In this document: positions 42,830-50,484 of the stretch, one piece after another | Position numbering within the stretch: position 1 is the first letter of the stretch | Layout: each line of letters opens with the position of its first letter | Source of the DNA: RBG-16-57-11 sp964503145 | Lineage (GTDB): Bacteria; Chloroflexota; Anaerolineae; Anaerolineales; UBA4823 | Length of the DNA stretch: 64,000 bases | Reading direction: 5' to 3' | Assembly: GCA_964503145.1 (NCBI GenBank) | Contig: CAZCYV010000005.1 | Coordinates: forward strand, 124,001-188,000 | Position numbers and translations under genes: made by a program | The notes under the pieces: model-generated | Told to the model about the DNA's origin: nothing | Databases searched by the model: none | The model's input: only the letters and a program-made list of their open reading frames with translations

Positions 42830-43810
42830 ATGAAGCGAGCATTGGTATGCGGCGCGGGTGGCTTTATTGGCGGTCACCTGGTCAAGAAGCTACAGCGCGA
42901 GGGGTATTGGGTGCGCGGTGTGGACATCAAACGGCATGAGTGGTCGCCGGATGCGGCCGATGAGTTTCTTCAGCTCGATTTGCGACAAGAGGAGAATTGT
43001 CGGCGAGCGTTGACTTTGCCCGATGGCGTCTTCGATGAGGTGTATCAACTGGCCGCAGATATGGGGGGGATGGGTTTCATTCACTCTGCAGAATGCGAGA
43101 TCATGCACAACAGCGCGCTGATCAACATTCATATGATCCACACGGCTACCGCAATGGGCGTGCCGCGGTATTTCTTCTCTTCATCGGTGTGTGTGTATCG
43201 AGACATGCAGCCCGGTGAGCCGGAGATGACCGAAGATGAGGCCATCCCGGCTCATCCCGATAACGAGTATGGCTGGGAGAAGTTATATGCCGAACGCATG
43301 GCGATGGCTTACGCGCGCAACCGCGGCATTCAGGTGCGCATCGCCCGCTTCCAGAACTGCTATGGCCCGGAGGGCACCTGGCGCGGCGGGCGAGAAAAGG
43401 CGCCGGCGGCGATCTGTCGCAAAGTAGCTGAGGCTGAAGACGGGGGAACTATCGAGGTTTGGGGCGATGGCACGGCGGTTCGCTCTTATACCTATGTGGA
43501 CGATATGGTGGATGGCATCTATTTGCTGATGCAGTCCGATCTGCAGGGCGCGGTCAACATCGGCTGTCCGGAATACGTCACGGTAGATGAGTTGGTGCAT
43601 ACGGTGATGGAGGTTGCGGGTAAAAAGGTGCACATCAAACATGTCGATGGGCCGGTGGGCGTCCACTCGCGCAATTTCAGCAACGCGCGCATCTATTCGT
43701 TGGGCTGGAGGGCGAAATACTTTCTGAAGGACGGTATCGCCCGCACCTATCCGTGGATCGAGGAGCAGGTGCGAAAAGCCCGCGCCGCAGAAGCCTTACC
43801 CGCACCCTGA
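42830..43810 (+). CDS. GDP-mannose 3,5-epimerase-like sugar-nucleotide epimerase
   Basis: A 326-residue short-chain dehydrogenase/reductase of the extended type. The NAD site is ALVCGAGGFIGGHLVKKL. Strong agreement with plant-type GDP-mannose 3,5-epimerase is seen in LAADMGGMGFIHSAE, the catalytic YGWEKLYAERM, RIARFQNCYGPEGTWRGGREKAPAAICRK (broken here by family variation), WGDGTAVRSYTYVDDMVDG and GPVGVHSRNFSNARI. The reaction would give GDP-L-galactose or GDP-L-gulose. CTGGAGGGAG precedes the ATG. It lies 34 bases after the fusion gene and 11 before the PII-like gene. Confidence 0.88.
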   Translation: MKRALVCGAGGFIGGHLVKKLQREGYWVRGVDIKRHEWSPDAADEFLQLDLRQEENCRRALTLPDGVFDEVYQLAADMGGMGFIHSAECEIMHNSALINIHMIHTATAMGVPRYFFSSSVCVYRDMQPGEPEMTEDEAIPAHPDNEYGWEKLYAERMAMAYARNRGIQVRIARFQNCYGPEGTWRGGREKAPAAICRKVAEAEDGGTIEVWGDGTAVRSYTYVDDMVDGIYLLMQSDLQGAVNIGCPEYVTVDELVHTVMEVAGKKVHIKHVDGPVGVHSRNFSNARIYSLGWRAKYFLKDGIARTYPWIEEQVRKARAAEALPAP

Positions 43811-43821
43811 TGGAGGTGAGC

Positions 43822-44175
43822 ATGTATATGGTGATGTTCGTCCTGGATGACCCAGGTCGCCTGGATGAGTTGTTGGCGGCCTGGACAGAGGCCGGTATAA
43901 CCGGGGCTACGATCATCGAGAGCACCGGCATCCACCGACGGCGCGCGCAAACCGTGCATATGCGCTTTTTGTACCAGGCTGCCACAAAGCTGGTCGAAGA
44001 GGGGCATTTGACGCTGTATGCCATTGTGGCCGATGAAGAGAAAGTTCAGATTTGTCTGCGCGCCACCGAAGCCCTGGTGGGCGACCTGTCTGGGCCGAAA
44101 ACGGGCATCTTTGCTGCATGGCCGCTGGCGGTGGTCAAGGGATTGCCTAAAAACTATCCGCAGCAGGCTGGCTGA
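43822..44175 (+). CDS. PII-like signalling protein
   Basis: A 117-residue protein with the ferredoxin-like PII fold. MVMFVLDDPGRLDELLAAWTE and GITGATIIESTGIHRR match strand-helix-strand of PII, and LTLYAIVADEEKVQICLRATE with GDLSGPKTGIFAAWPL matches the second half. The T-loop region is short and lacks the uridylylation tyrosine of GlnB. ATGGAGGTGAGC precedes ATG 43822. The antiporter gene begins one base after its stop, and PII-like proteins are often paired with the transporter they regulate, so it probably controls that antiporter. Confidence 0.75.
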   Translation: MYMVMFVLDDPGRLDELLAAWTEAGITGATIIESTGIHRRRAQTVHMRFLYQAATKLVEEGHLTLYAIVADEEKVQICLRATEALVGDLSGPKTGIFAAWPLAVVKGLPKNYPQQAG

Positions 44176-44176
44176 A

Positions 44177-45166
44177 ATGGTCTGGATTCAATTCCTCATC
44201 AGTTCAGCGCTAATTGTAGTCGCTGCCATGCAATTGGCGAAATATGGCGACGTCATTGCAGTGCGCACGCGCCTGGGCGGCATGTTCATTGGCGTCCTGC
44301 TGTTGGCAGGCGCCACGTCTTTGCCTGAATTGTTGACCACAATCAACTCGGTGTTTCAGGGAGTACCCAACCTGGCGGCGGGCAACTTGCTTGGCAGCAA
44401 CATGTTCAACATGTTCGTCCTGGCGATATTGGACCTGGCGCATCGCAAGGAGCGGCTATTGCGCAAGGCGGCCCTGAAGCACGCCCTATCTGGCAGCCTG
44501 GCGGTGTTCATGATCGGTTTGGTGGTGTTTTTCATCGTCGCCGATATCCAGGCGAGCTTGCTTTGGGTAGGAGTAGATAGTCTGATCGTTATTGGCGCGT
44601 ATGTGGTGGCGGTACGGCTGATCCAGAGCAACCCATTAGCGCCAGCGCAAACCAGCGCGGTGGTCGAAATTCCGCCTGATGTGCCGAGTCTGCGCGTCGG
44701 ATTGGTTGGGTTTGGGCTGGCGGCGGCCGGTCTGGCGATCCTCACGCCTTATCTGGTGAGCAGTAGCACCGAAATTGCTGAGATCACCCGCCTGGGTACG
44801 ACCTTTGTGGGCACGACGCTGGTCGCGCTGGTGACTTCGCTTCCTGAGCTGGTGACCACGCTTGCGGCTTTGCGCCTTGGGGCGGATGATATGGCCATCG
44901 GCAACCTGTTTGGCAGTAACCTGTTCAACATGTTTGCATTGGGTTTGACCGACATCTTCTATATCGAAGGCCGTTTCTTGAGCGCGATCGATCCGGCGTT
45001 TCTCCTGGTCGGCATGCTCGGTTTATTGATGACCGGCATGGGGTTGATCGGCAATCTGGCGCGCCTTGAACGGCGAGTGTTGTTCGTCGAGGTGGACGCT
45101 CTGGTGCTGTTTATTGTGTACTTTGCAGGGATGTGGTTGCTCTATAGCCGGGGGATCGGAGCTTAG
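44177..45166 (+). CDS. Calcium/sodium:cation antiporter (CaCA family)
   Basis: A 329-residue membrane protein with about ten helices in two inverted halves. The alpha repeats are both present: GATSLPELLTTINSVFQG then AGNLLGSNMFNMF near residues 45-85, and VTSLPELVTTLAALRLG then IGNLFGSNLFNMF near 220-255. These acidic repeats bind the transported cation. A longer frame to 44018 overlaps the PII-like gene. The start at ATG 44177 is one base past that gene's stop and gives the normal length. A strong terminator follows. Confidence 0.9.
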   Translation: MVWIQFLISSALIVVAAMQLAKYGDVIAVRTRLGGMFIGVLLLAGATSLPELLTTINSVFQGVPNLAAGNLLGSNMFNMFVLAILDLAHRKERLLRKAALKHALSGSLAVFMIGLVVFFIVADIQASLLWVGVDSLIVIGAYVVAVRLIQSNPLAPAQTSAVVEIPPDVPSLRVGLVGFGLAAAGLAILTPYLVSSSTEIAEITRLGTTFVGTTLVALVTSLPELVTTLAALRLGADDMAIGNLFGSNLFNMFALGLTDIFYIEGRFLSAIDPAFLLVGMLGLLMTGMGLIGNLARLERRVLFVEVDALVLFIVYFAGMWLLYSRGIGA

Positions 45167-45171
45167 CTAAC

Positions 45172-45205
45172 AAAAAAAACGGTGGGCAATCCTGCCCACC
45201 GTTTT
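45172..45205. terminator. Bidirectional intrinsic terminator
   Basis: ACGGTGGGCA (45179-45188), a 4-base loop, TGCCCACCGT (45193-45202), with TTTT after it on the plus strand and eight T residues after it on the minus strand. It ends both the antiporter transcript and the convergent secreted-protein transcript. Confidence 0.9.
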
Positions 45206-45224
45206 GTAAAAAGGAGAACGTCGA

Positions 45225-46034
45225 TTAATTCAACGGGCAGCCCGCTTCGTTCTGCGCCTCGAACAGATCCTTGATTCCCAGGAAGTCGCCGGTGGCGTAA
45301 GCCTGCTGCACCATAGCAATGACCTGGGCAGTGGTGTACATATAGCTGACGTTCGGGTTGCTGGCATTGAGCAGCGCCGCCACGGCATGACGCGCCAGGG
45401 CAAACTCGCCGCCGCCGCCTAGCTGCACGGCAACGCCCAGCGAATCTGGGTCGAAGCTGGCGTCCACGCCGAAGACGGCCTCGAAGTCATCGCTGGGCGA
45501 GTAGCCCACCCAGCTATCGTAGTGGTGCGACTGCCGCCAATAGCCCGGCGTGCAACCCTGACCACCTCCCGGAGGCGGTGGAGGTGGAGGCGGTGGTGGA
45601 GGCGGGGTCTCATTGCATGTGATCGACCATTTCTTGGCCAGCTTGATCGTCGTGCCGCTGGGGTCGCGCACCATGATGCTGACGCCAAAGGTCATTGTCC
45701 CCTCGATCGTGGGGTAGGGGAATGGCATATTCAGGTTGCCTGTCACCCAACCGTCCTTGATCTTGGTCATGGTGGTGCCCTGAATGACGAAGAAGGCGTA
45801 ATACAGGCTGGCGCCATCGGCCACGCCGGTGGTCTTGATCACATCTGCAGGCGTGCAGGTCTCCTGATTGCCCGGCACGATCAGTTGTACGCTGGAGGCC
45901 ATTGCGGCCTTGATCTTGTTCTTCTTGCCCCATTTGTTCTTTGCCAGCGCGGGTGTGGGCGCCAGTGCGGCGACCAGGGTGAAAATAATCAGAACGATGC
46001 TCAACACTCGGATAAAACGGTCAAACTTGCGCAT
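45225..46034 (-). CDS. Secreted protein with polyproline linker and CTPGYW domain
   Basis: A 269-residue exported protein. The signal peptide (about residues 1-32) has a basic start, a hydrophobic core (VLSIVLIIFTLVAALA) and an AxA-type end (APTPALA). Residues 33-140 are a beta-rich domain with one cysteine pair. A run of 12 prolines follows (about 146-157), then a C-terminal domain opening GCTPGYWRQSHHYDSWVGY, a motif seen at the start of short cysteine-bearing domains in many secreted bacterial proteins. CAAGGAGTGCATC precedes the ATG. The long structured leader upstream is described separately. Its role is unknown. Confidence 0.75.
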   Translation of the reverse strand: MRKFDRFIRVLSIVLIIFTLVAALAPTPALAKNKWGKKNKIKAAMASSVQLIVPGNQETCTPADVIKTTGVADGASLYYAFFVIQGTTMTKIKDGWVTGNLNMPFPYPTIEGTMTFGVSIMVRDPSGTTIKLAKKWSITCNETPPPPPPPPPPPPGGGQGCTPGYWRQSHHYDSWVGYSPSDDFEAVFGVDASFDPDSLGVAVQLGGGGEFALARHAVAALLNASNPNVSYMYTTAQVIAMVQQAYATGDFLGIKDLFEAQNEAGCPLN

Positions 46035-46375
46035 GATGCACTCCTTGTAATAAAATGATAGATCCCATTAATGACAAATCTCAGAAAACCTGCGTCTGCC
46101 TGATGCTCGACTACCACCTCCTTCCTTCTCAAATGTTGCGGGCCAACTGCCCGATATATAGCGTAAACCGGCCGGTGTGGCCGGTTTCGCTTTTGGCTCC
46201 TCAAAGACCCCCTTCTGTCCCAGAAATCGACAGCGGATTAAGCGACCATGATAAGGTCTTTGGCTCATCGCTTCCACACATCAAAGTCTATTGGCATCCC
46301 CGGTTTGCGGTTTCAGCTTATGCCGATAATCACTCCTGCTCAATCCATCTGTCTGCCTGTATGACGCAGAAAACG
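46035..46375 (-). promoter_or_regulatory. Long structured leader or small RNA region before the secreted-protein gene
   Basis: No gene is found in these 341 bases. On the minus strand a series of stems is visible. CAAAGACC (46255-46262) pairs exactly with GGTCTTTG (46202-46209), enclosing CTGTC/GACAG. Then AAACCGGCC pairs with GGCCGGTTT within 46161-46190, extended by GCG/CGC. CGGGC pairs with GCCCG within 46139-46153. The ribosome site and ATG lie about 100 bases further on. No T run follows the stems on this strand. The pattern does not match a riboswitch class I can recall. Confidence 0.45.
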
Positions 46376-46406
46376 AAAAAACGTGACGCATTTCGCCACG
46401 TTTTTT
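46376..46406 (-). terminator. Intrinsic terminator after the protease operon
   Basis: AAAAAACGTG (46376-46385) and CACGTTTTTT (46397-46406) flank an 11-base loop, giving a stem with a T run on both strands. It lies about 35 bases past the stop of the small domain gene on the minus strand. Confidence 0.85.
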
Positions 46407-46441
46407 CAAGAAATTCACTTCTCCGGATGAAAGTTGGCCGG

Positions 46442-46732
46442 TCATCCAGCGCGGGATGATTGCGCGCTGATCCTGCCAACTTCTTGCACGTCCACGGGTA
46501 CCCCTTCGATCTCCCTGGGCAAGACATCTTGCGGAGCCAATTGCGCTCTGGGCACCTTTTGGGTAACCATGACCACCAGGGCGATGTCGTCTGTGCGCCG
46601 ACCGCCGACGGTGCGGAAACCCACGCCCACGCCTACAACGTTTGCCTTCGAGAGCAGCTCGGCCTGGTAGGCCTGCTTCACGGCGCTGGCCCGTTGGGTG
46701 GCAGAGGCGCTTTCGTTCTCGTGTTGATTCAT
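46442..46732 (-). CDS. Stand-alone copy of the protease N-terminal domain
   Basis: A 96-residue protein beginning MNQHENESASATQRAS. Residues 25-90 repeat the N-terminal domain of the protease encoded just upstream: VVGVGVGFRTVGGRRTDDIAL corresponds to NVVGVGIGIKETRGEKTGEM, and EIEGVPVDVQEVG corresponds to VVGGVPTDVIEVG. No signal peptide or catalytic motif is present. Its ATG overlaps the protease stop in ATGA, so translation is coupled. I infer it is a partner, inhibitor or chaperone of the protease; it could also be a leftover of duplication. Confidence 0.72.
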   Translation of the reverse strand: MNQHENESASATQRASAVKQAYQAELLSKANVVGVGVGFRTVGGRRTDDIALVVMVTQKVPRAQLAPQDVLPREIEGVPVDVQEVGRISAQSSRAG

Positions 46733-47745
46733 AGATCCACCTGCAAACAATCCAACACCAGTTGGATGGGGCTGAAGATGGTGGTCTGGTTGGAGCCGGC
46801 GAAGAGCAGACCCACGGCGCGCTGGGAGTTGCTGTCCACGACCAGTGAGCCGGAATCGCCGCCCTGTGATATGGGGCCGGCGACAAGCTGTTTTTCGAAT
46901 GTGGCTGTTCGGCCGGTGCCATAGCTGACGCTCACCGTGGCGTCGATCACATTGATCGTTCCGGTCGTCAGGCCAGTGGTGCGGCCGGACTTACGCACGC
47001 TCATGCCCAAGGCTGCAGGCGCCACGCCGCTGACCACGCCGATTTCATATATCTCGTCTAACACATCCGCAGAGTTATCGGGACGCGCCAGGGCAGCATC
47101 CACCTGGTTGACTGCCTGGGGATCGACGCGCTTCGCAAACAGGCGGTGGTTGGCCCCCAGAAGCCTGGCGATGGCGTTGCCGATTTCAACCACGCTGTTG
47201 GCGATGCCGCAGGTAGGCTCAGATTCGCTGAACTGGATCGGGTAGAAGCGCTCCAGCACGCCGATGCGGTTGGCGCTGGCCTGTCCGCCGTCGGTAGGGC
47301 CTGGCTGGAGGATCAGATCGCCTGGCGAAGCGTCGTTGCTGTTCGCTAAGACATGGTTGTTGGATAAGATCAGGCGCGCGCCGGTGCTGCGATCGCGCAC
47401 CACGCAGCCTAAAGTGCCGGCGGTAATCCGATAGTGACCGATGCTGACCCCACCCGGGGCAGGTCGCCAGCGATCCGTGCGCGCTTGCAGCGCCCGCAGA
47501 TCGCCGACTTCGATGACGTCCGTTGGGACGCCGCCTACTACGGCCGGCACGGCGGCTTCTGGTTGCAGTCCATCCAAGGGGATCTTCTGCCGCACCAGGA
47601 CTACCATGCTCATTTCGCCCGTCTTCTCCCCGCGGGTTTCTTTTATCCCAATGCCGACGCCGACGACGTTCGGCTTTGCCATCAGTTCGGCCCAATGTTG
47701 CTCTTTTACCTGGGAAATGCGTTCTTGCTCGATCTGGTTCGTCAT
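46729..47745 (-). CDS. Trypsin-like serine protease with N-terminal VVGVGIG domain
   Basis: A 338-residue protein. Residues 1 to about 90 carry the domain NVVGVGIGIKETRGEKTGE ... GGVPTDVIEVG. Residues about 95-338 have the chymotrypsin fold triad in order: histidine in LILSNNHVLANSN, aspartate in QVDAALARP and serine in QGGDSGSLVVDSN. A linker segment GMSVRKSGRTTGLTTG is typical of this bacterial S1 subgroup. No signal peptide is seen, so it may be cytoplasmic or released by another route. CAAGGAGGCAGCG precedes the ATG and a good promoter lies upstream. It is cotranscribed with the domain copy. Confidence 0.85.
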   Translation of the reverse strand: MTNQIEQERISQVKEQHWAELMAKPNVVGVGIGIKETRGEKTGEMSMVVLVRQKIPLDGLQPEAAVPAVVGGVPTDVIEVGDLRALQARTDRWRPAPGGVSIGHYRITAGTLGCVVRDRSTGARLILSNNHVLANSNDASPGDLILQPGPTDGGQASANRIGVLERFYPIQFSESEPTCGIANSVVEIGNAIARLLGANHRLFAKRVDPQAVNQVDAALARPDNSADVLDEIYEIGVVSGVAPAALGMSVRKSGRTTGLTTGTINVIDATVSVSYGTGRTATFEKQLVAGPISQGGDSGSLVVDSNSQRAVGLLFAGSNQTTIFSPIQLVLDCLQVDL

Positions 47746-47789
47746 CGCTGCCTCCTTGGCGCCGGTTTTCTTCCAGAATTCTTGCTTTT

Positions 47790-47819
47790 AGTATAGCGAA
47801 TTTGGATGGGGAAAGTCAA
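47790..47819 (-). promoter_or_regulatory. Protease operon promoter
   Basis: On the minus strand TTGACT (47814-47819), 18 bases, TATACT (47790-47795), with a leader of about 40 bases to the protease ATG. The remaining 47820-47914 holds only an imperfect GTGCGC/GCGCAC hairpin (47877-47897) after the holin-family gene and no other feature. Confidence 0.8.
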
Positions 47820-47914
47820 GTAACCCGGAAACTCAATGAGAGCGCCGGGACGGCAAACTGGCCACTACGGCAGTCCGTGCGCTTTGGCCAGGCGCACCGG
47901 CAAGGCGATTGGGC

Positions 47915-48274
47915 CTAGTCTGACAAAATCCAGCTCAGCACCATGCTGACGATGCTGATGACCAGACTGCCCAAGATAGCTGCCCCCAGTTTACCCCACG
48001 ACTCGCCCTGAATAGACAACAGGTTTCCGGCCACCCCGGCAGTGATCAGCAGCATGACGGCGTTGATCACCAGGGTGAACAGGCCCAGGGTGAGGATCGT
48101 CAGCGGCAAGGCCAGCAATGAAAATATTGGCCGGATCAGCGCGTTGACCAGGCCAAAGATGATCGCAACGATCAAGATGCCTATCAGATCTTTGGTCAGG
48201 ATGATGCTTGGCAGGACCTGCGCTGCCAGCCACAGTGCAACGGCGTTGATGAGAATTCTTATAATCAGTTTCAT
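47915..48274 (-). CDS. Phage-holin-4-family membrane protein
   Basis: A 119-residue membrane protein with four hydrophobic helices, of the widespread family named after a mycobacterial phage holin but usually chromosomal with no lysis function shown. Family blocks are ILINAVALWLAAQVLP, GLVNALIRPIFSLLALPLTILTLGLF (seen across residues 40-66) and LVISIVSMVLSW at the end. AAGGATCAACAG precedes the ATG. A truncated relative lies directly upstream on the same strand. Confidence 0.87.
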   Translation of the reverse strand: MKLIIRILINAVALWLAAQVLPSIILTKDLIGILIVAIIFGLVNALIRPIFSLLALPLTILTLGLFTLVINAVMLLITAGVAGNLLSIQGESWGKLGAAILGSLVISIVSMVLSWILSD

Positions 48275-48342
48275 CTGTTGATCCTTCCATAGTTGGTGTA
48301 TATGGATCGTTTATTCTATATTTGGTAGGGCAACCGTCGAAG

Positions 48343-48534
48343 TCAGCCGCGAATGATGATCACGGAGCGTTCGGCGCGATCGTCCTTGACGAAAACAGAG
48401 AGCAGAAACGAGACGAGGCTGACCAGAATGGAACCCCACAACGCCGGCCAAAAGCCATCCACCTGGAAGCCCAGGTTCAATGATTGGGCCAGCTGCGAGG
48501 CAAGCCAGAAAGTGAAAGCAATGAATTGATTGTA
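48343..48534 (-). pseudogene. C-terminal relic of a second holin-4-family gene
   Basis: Reading on the minus strand from 48534, a 63-codon frame ends at TGA (48343-48345). It contains FIAFTFWLASQLAQSLN, FQVDGFWPALWGSILVS and LVSFLLSVFVKDDRAE, which matches the C-terminal half of this family (compare LGSLVISIVSMVLSW in the intact neighbour). A TGA at 48535-48537 stops the frame upstream, no start codon is available, and the N-terminal 50-60 residues are missing. The upstream bases in the same frame still give a hydrophobic segment (KLVTSLVAFVVA), which fits decay by a point stop plus truncation. Confidence 0.6.
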
Positions 48535-48589
48535 TCAAGCAACGACAAAAGCTACCAGGGAGGTAACCAATTTAGCGAATGCGGACTGG

Positions 48590-48595
48590 TATAAT
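48590..48595 (+). promoter_or_regulatory. Extended -10 with leaderless start
   Basis: TGGTATAAT gives an extended -10 (TATAAT, 48590-48595). Seven bases later is GTG 48603, in frame with the REC/DUF309 gene. Transcription would begin at or next to the GTG, leaving no ribosome site. Confidence 0.65.
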
Positions 48596-48602
48596 TCACA
48601 CC

Positions 48603-49460
48603 GTGCCGGATGCCAATCAGTCCCCTGTAATCATTGGTTTCATTTCCGATCTGATCTTTGCGGCGCGCATCGAAGCGACTGCTGAGAAGCTCGGCTATGG
48701 CGTGGTCTGGTTCGAGCGGGTGGAACAACTCGCTCCGCCAGAAGAGTCTCCCCCTTTTCGACAACTTGCCGAGCATTTGGTCGGCCCTGGGGCAGTTCTG
48801 ATCGAGAAGGTCACCTCCTTGCACCCGGCGTTGATGCTCTTTGATCTGGGCAACCCTGACATTCCCTGGCGGCAGTGGATCCCCCTGCTCAAATCTGCGT
48901 CGGCCACGCGGCGTTACCCGGTGTTGTGTTATGGCTCACATATTGACGCCGATACACTGAAGGCGGCTGAACATGCTGGCGCCGATGCGGTATTGCCCCG
49001 ATCGCGGTTTATTGCGGACCTGCCGGCCTTGATCCAGCAATATGCCAGGAAGATCGACTATGCTTCGTTGAAGGAGACTTGCCAGCGGCCCTTATCTCCA
49101 AAGGCGCTGCACGGCCTGGAGTTATTCAACCGGGGCGAATATTTCGAGGCCCATGAGGTGCTTGAAGAGGCGTGGAATGAGGATGAAACCCCAGGCCGCG
49201 AACTGTATCGGGCGATTTTGCAGGTAGCCGTGGCCTATCTGCAGATTGAGCGTGGCAACTTCAACGGCGCAATCAAGATGTTTCTGCGTGTGCGGCAATG
49301 GATCGATCCCCTGCCGGATCGCTGTCGCGGTGTGGACGTCGCCCAATTGCGCACTGACGCCCGCCGGGTTTATGACGAATTGCAAAGGCTGGGGCGCTCG
49401 CGTCTGGTTGAATTCGACCGCAGCCTGTTGCGCCCGGTACGCTTCACGGATGGGAGATGA
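48603..49460 (+). CDS. Degenerate receiver domain fused to DUF309
   Basis: A 285-residue protein if started at GTG 48603; an ATG at 48579 would place the -10 inside the gene. Residues 1 to about 150 look like a response-regulator receiver: IIGFISDLIFAARI, then ALMLFDLGNPDIPW with aspartate at the phosphorylation position, then GADAVLPRSRF where the conserved lysine is replaced. Residues about 160-265 are DUF309, an all-helical fold with LELFNRGEYFEAHEVLEEAWN and RELYRAILQVAVAYLQIERGN. The receiver is probably a ligand or protein switch and not a phosphorylation domain. The function of DUF309 is not established. Confidence 0.75.
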   Translation: MPDANQSPVIIGFISDLIFAARIEATAEKLGYGVVWFERVEQLAPPEESPPFRQLAEHLVGPGAVLIEKVTSLHPALMLFDLGNPDIPWRQWIPLLKSASATRRYPVLCYGSHIDADTLKAAEHAGADAVLPRSRFIADLPALIQQYARKIDYASLKETCQRPLSPKALHGLELFNRGEYFEAHEVLEEAWNEDETPGRELYRAILQVAVAYLQIERGNFNGAIKMFLRVRQWIDPLPDRCRGVDVAQLRTDARRVYDELQRLGRSRLVEFDRSLLRPVRFTDGR

Positions 49461-49587
49461 GCTCTCAGCGGGTTGCTGGTCGGTCAGCCAGCTTTGGTCA
49501 GCAGCCATAGCCGGTGACAAATCTCGTCTTCTTTGGCAGGTAGGCCGTTGAGGCCTGGATTGTCGCAACATTGCATTTGCTACGTTG

Positions 49588-50484
49588 ATGAACTCTGCTT
49601 CATTGCATGTTCCAGACGAATGGCAAAAACTGGAGCTGGAAAACCTGTCTGGCGTGCTGTTGGTCATTGGCGCGCCGGATAGTGGGAAGACCACTTTTGC
49701 CCGTTATTTGTTCCGGTGCCTGGAGAAATTGGGCCGGCGGGTAGCTTTTATCGATGGCGACCCTGGTCAAAGCGTACTGGGCCCGCCCACCACGGTGACG
49801 TTAACTTTTGAACCCGACCGGCTAAGCCTTCGCCAGGAAACTCACCCGGCGGATACACCCAGGGCCTGGCGTTATTTCATCGGCTCGACCTCGCCCCAGG
49901 GGCACATGCTGCCTGTGGTGGTCGGATCGGCGCGATTGGTCCAAACCGCCCAATCCGCCGGCGCGCAGGTGGTGGTTTATGACACATCCGGCCTGATCGA
50001 TCCTGCATTAGGCGGGTTGGCGTTGAAAAATGCCAAGATCGAGCTGCTTCGTCCGCAGGTGGTATTCGCTATTCAACAGGAATATGAGCTAGAGGCGCTG
50101 TTGAGACCGCTTCGACGTAGCAGGCGGGCCAAAGTGGTCGAAATGCGCCCATCGCCTGCGGTGATGCGCAGGGATGCGAGCGTCCGGCGTGAGCACCGGA
50201 TGCGCCAGTTTGCCGGTTATTTTGCAGCGGCCGGAATTTTAGAGCTGGCCTGGACCCGGTTCGCGATTTACCCCTATCCGGCTTTCTCGCAAAACCGGCT
50301 GGTTGCACTCGAAGACCAGTCGGGGTTCACCCTTGGCCTGGGGATTGTGGTTGCGATCGATCACCGCCAGGGGCGCGTTCGTCTGTTGACGCCGCTGGAG
50401 TCGCTGAAGGATGTGAACGCGATACGCCTGGGTGATGTGTTGCTCTCGCCGGAGACGTTCAAAGATGAACGGATTGTGAGATAA
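49588..50484 (+). CDS. Clp1/Grc3-type polynucleotide kinase-like P-loop protein
   Basis: A 298-residue P-loop protein. The Walker A is VIGAPDSGKTTFARYL near residue 28, followed by AFIDGDPGQSVLGPPTTVTL, which is characteristic of the Clp1/NOL9/Grc3 family of 5'-hydroxyl polynucleotide kinases. Further agreement is in RYFIGSTSPQGHMLPVV and VYDTSGLIDPALGGLALKN. A C-terminal beta-rich domain of about 90 residues ends the protein. Eukaryotic and archaeal relatives phosphorylate RNA 5' ends; in bacteria the role is unknown. The start is ATG 49588, two residues after a TTG. The 127 bases before it hold nothing recognisable. Confidence 0.75.
   Translation: MNSASLHVPDEWQKLELENLSGVLLVIGAPDSGKTTFARYLFRCLEKLGRRVAFIDGDPGQSVLGPPTTVTLTFEPDRLSLRQETHPADTPRAWRYFIGSTSPQGHMLPVVVGSARLVQTAQSAGAQVVVYDTSGLIDPALGGLALKNAKIELLRPQVVFAIQQEYELEALLRPLRRSRRAKVVEMRPSPAVMRRDASVRREHRMRQFAGYFAAAGILELAWTRFAIYPYPAFSQNRLVALEDQSGFTLGLGIVVAIDHRQGRVRLLTPLESLKDVNAIRLGDVLLSPETFKDERIVR

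Noticed and set aside
46161..46194. Plus-strand intrinsic terminator (hairpin followed by TTTT)
   Set aside because: No plus-strand gene lies upstream to terminate; the hairpin fits better as part of the minus-strand leader.
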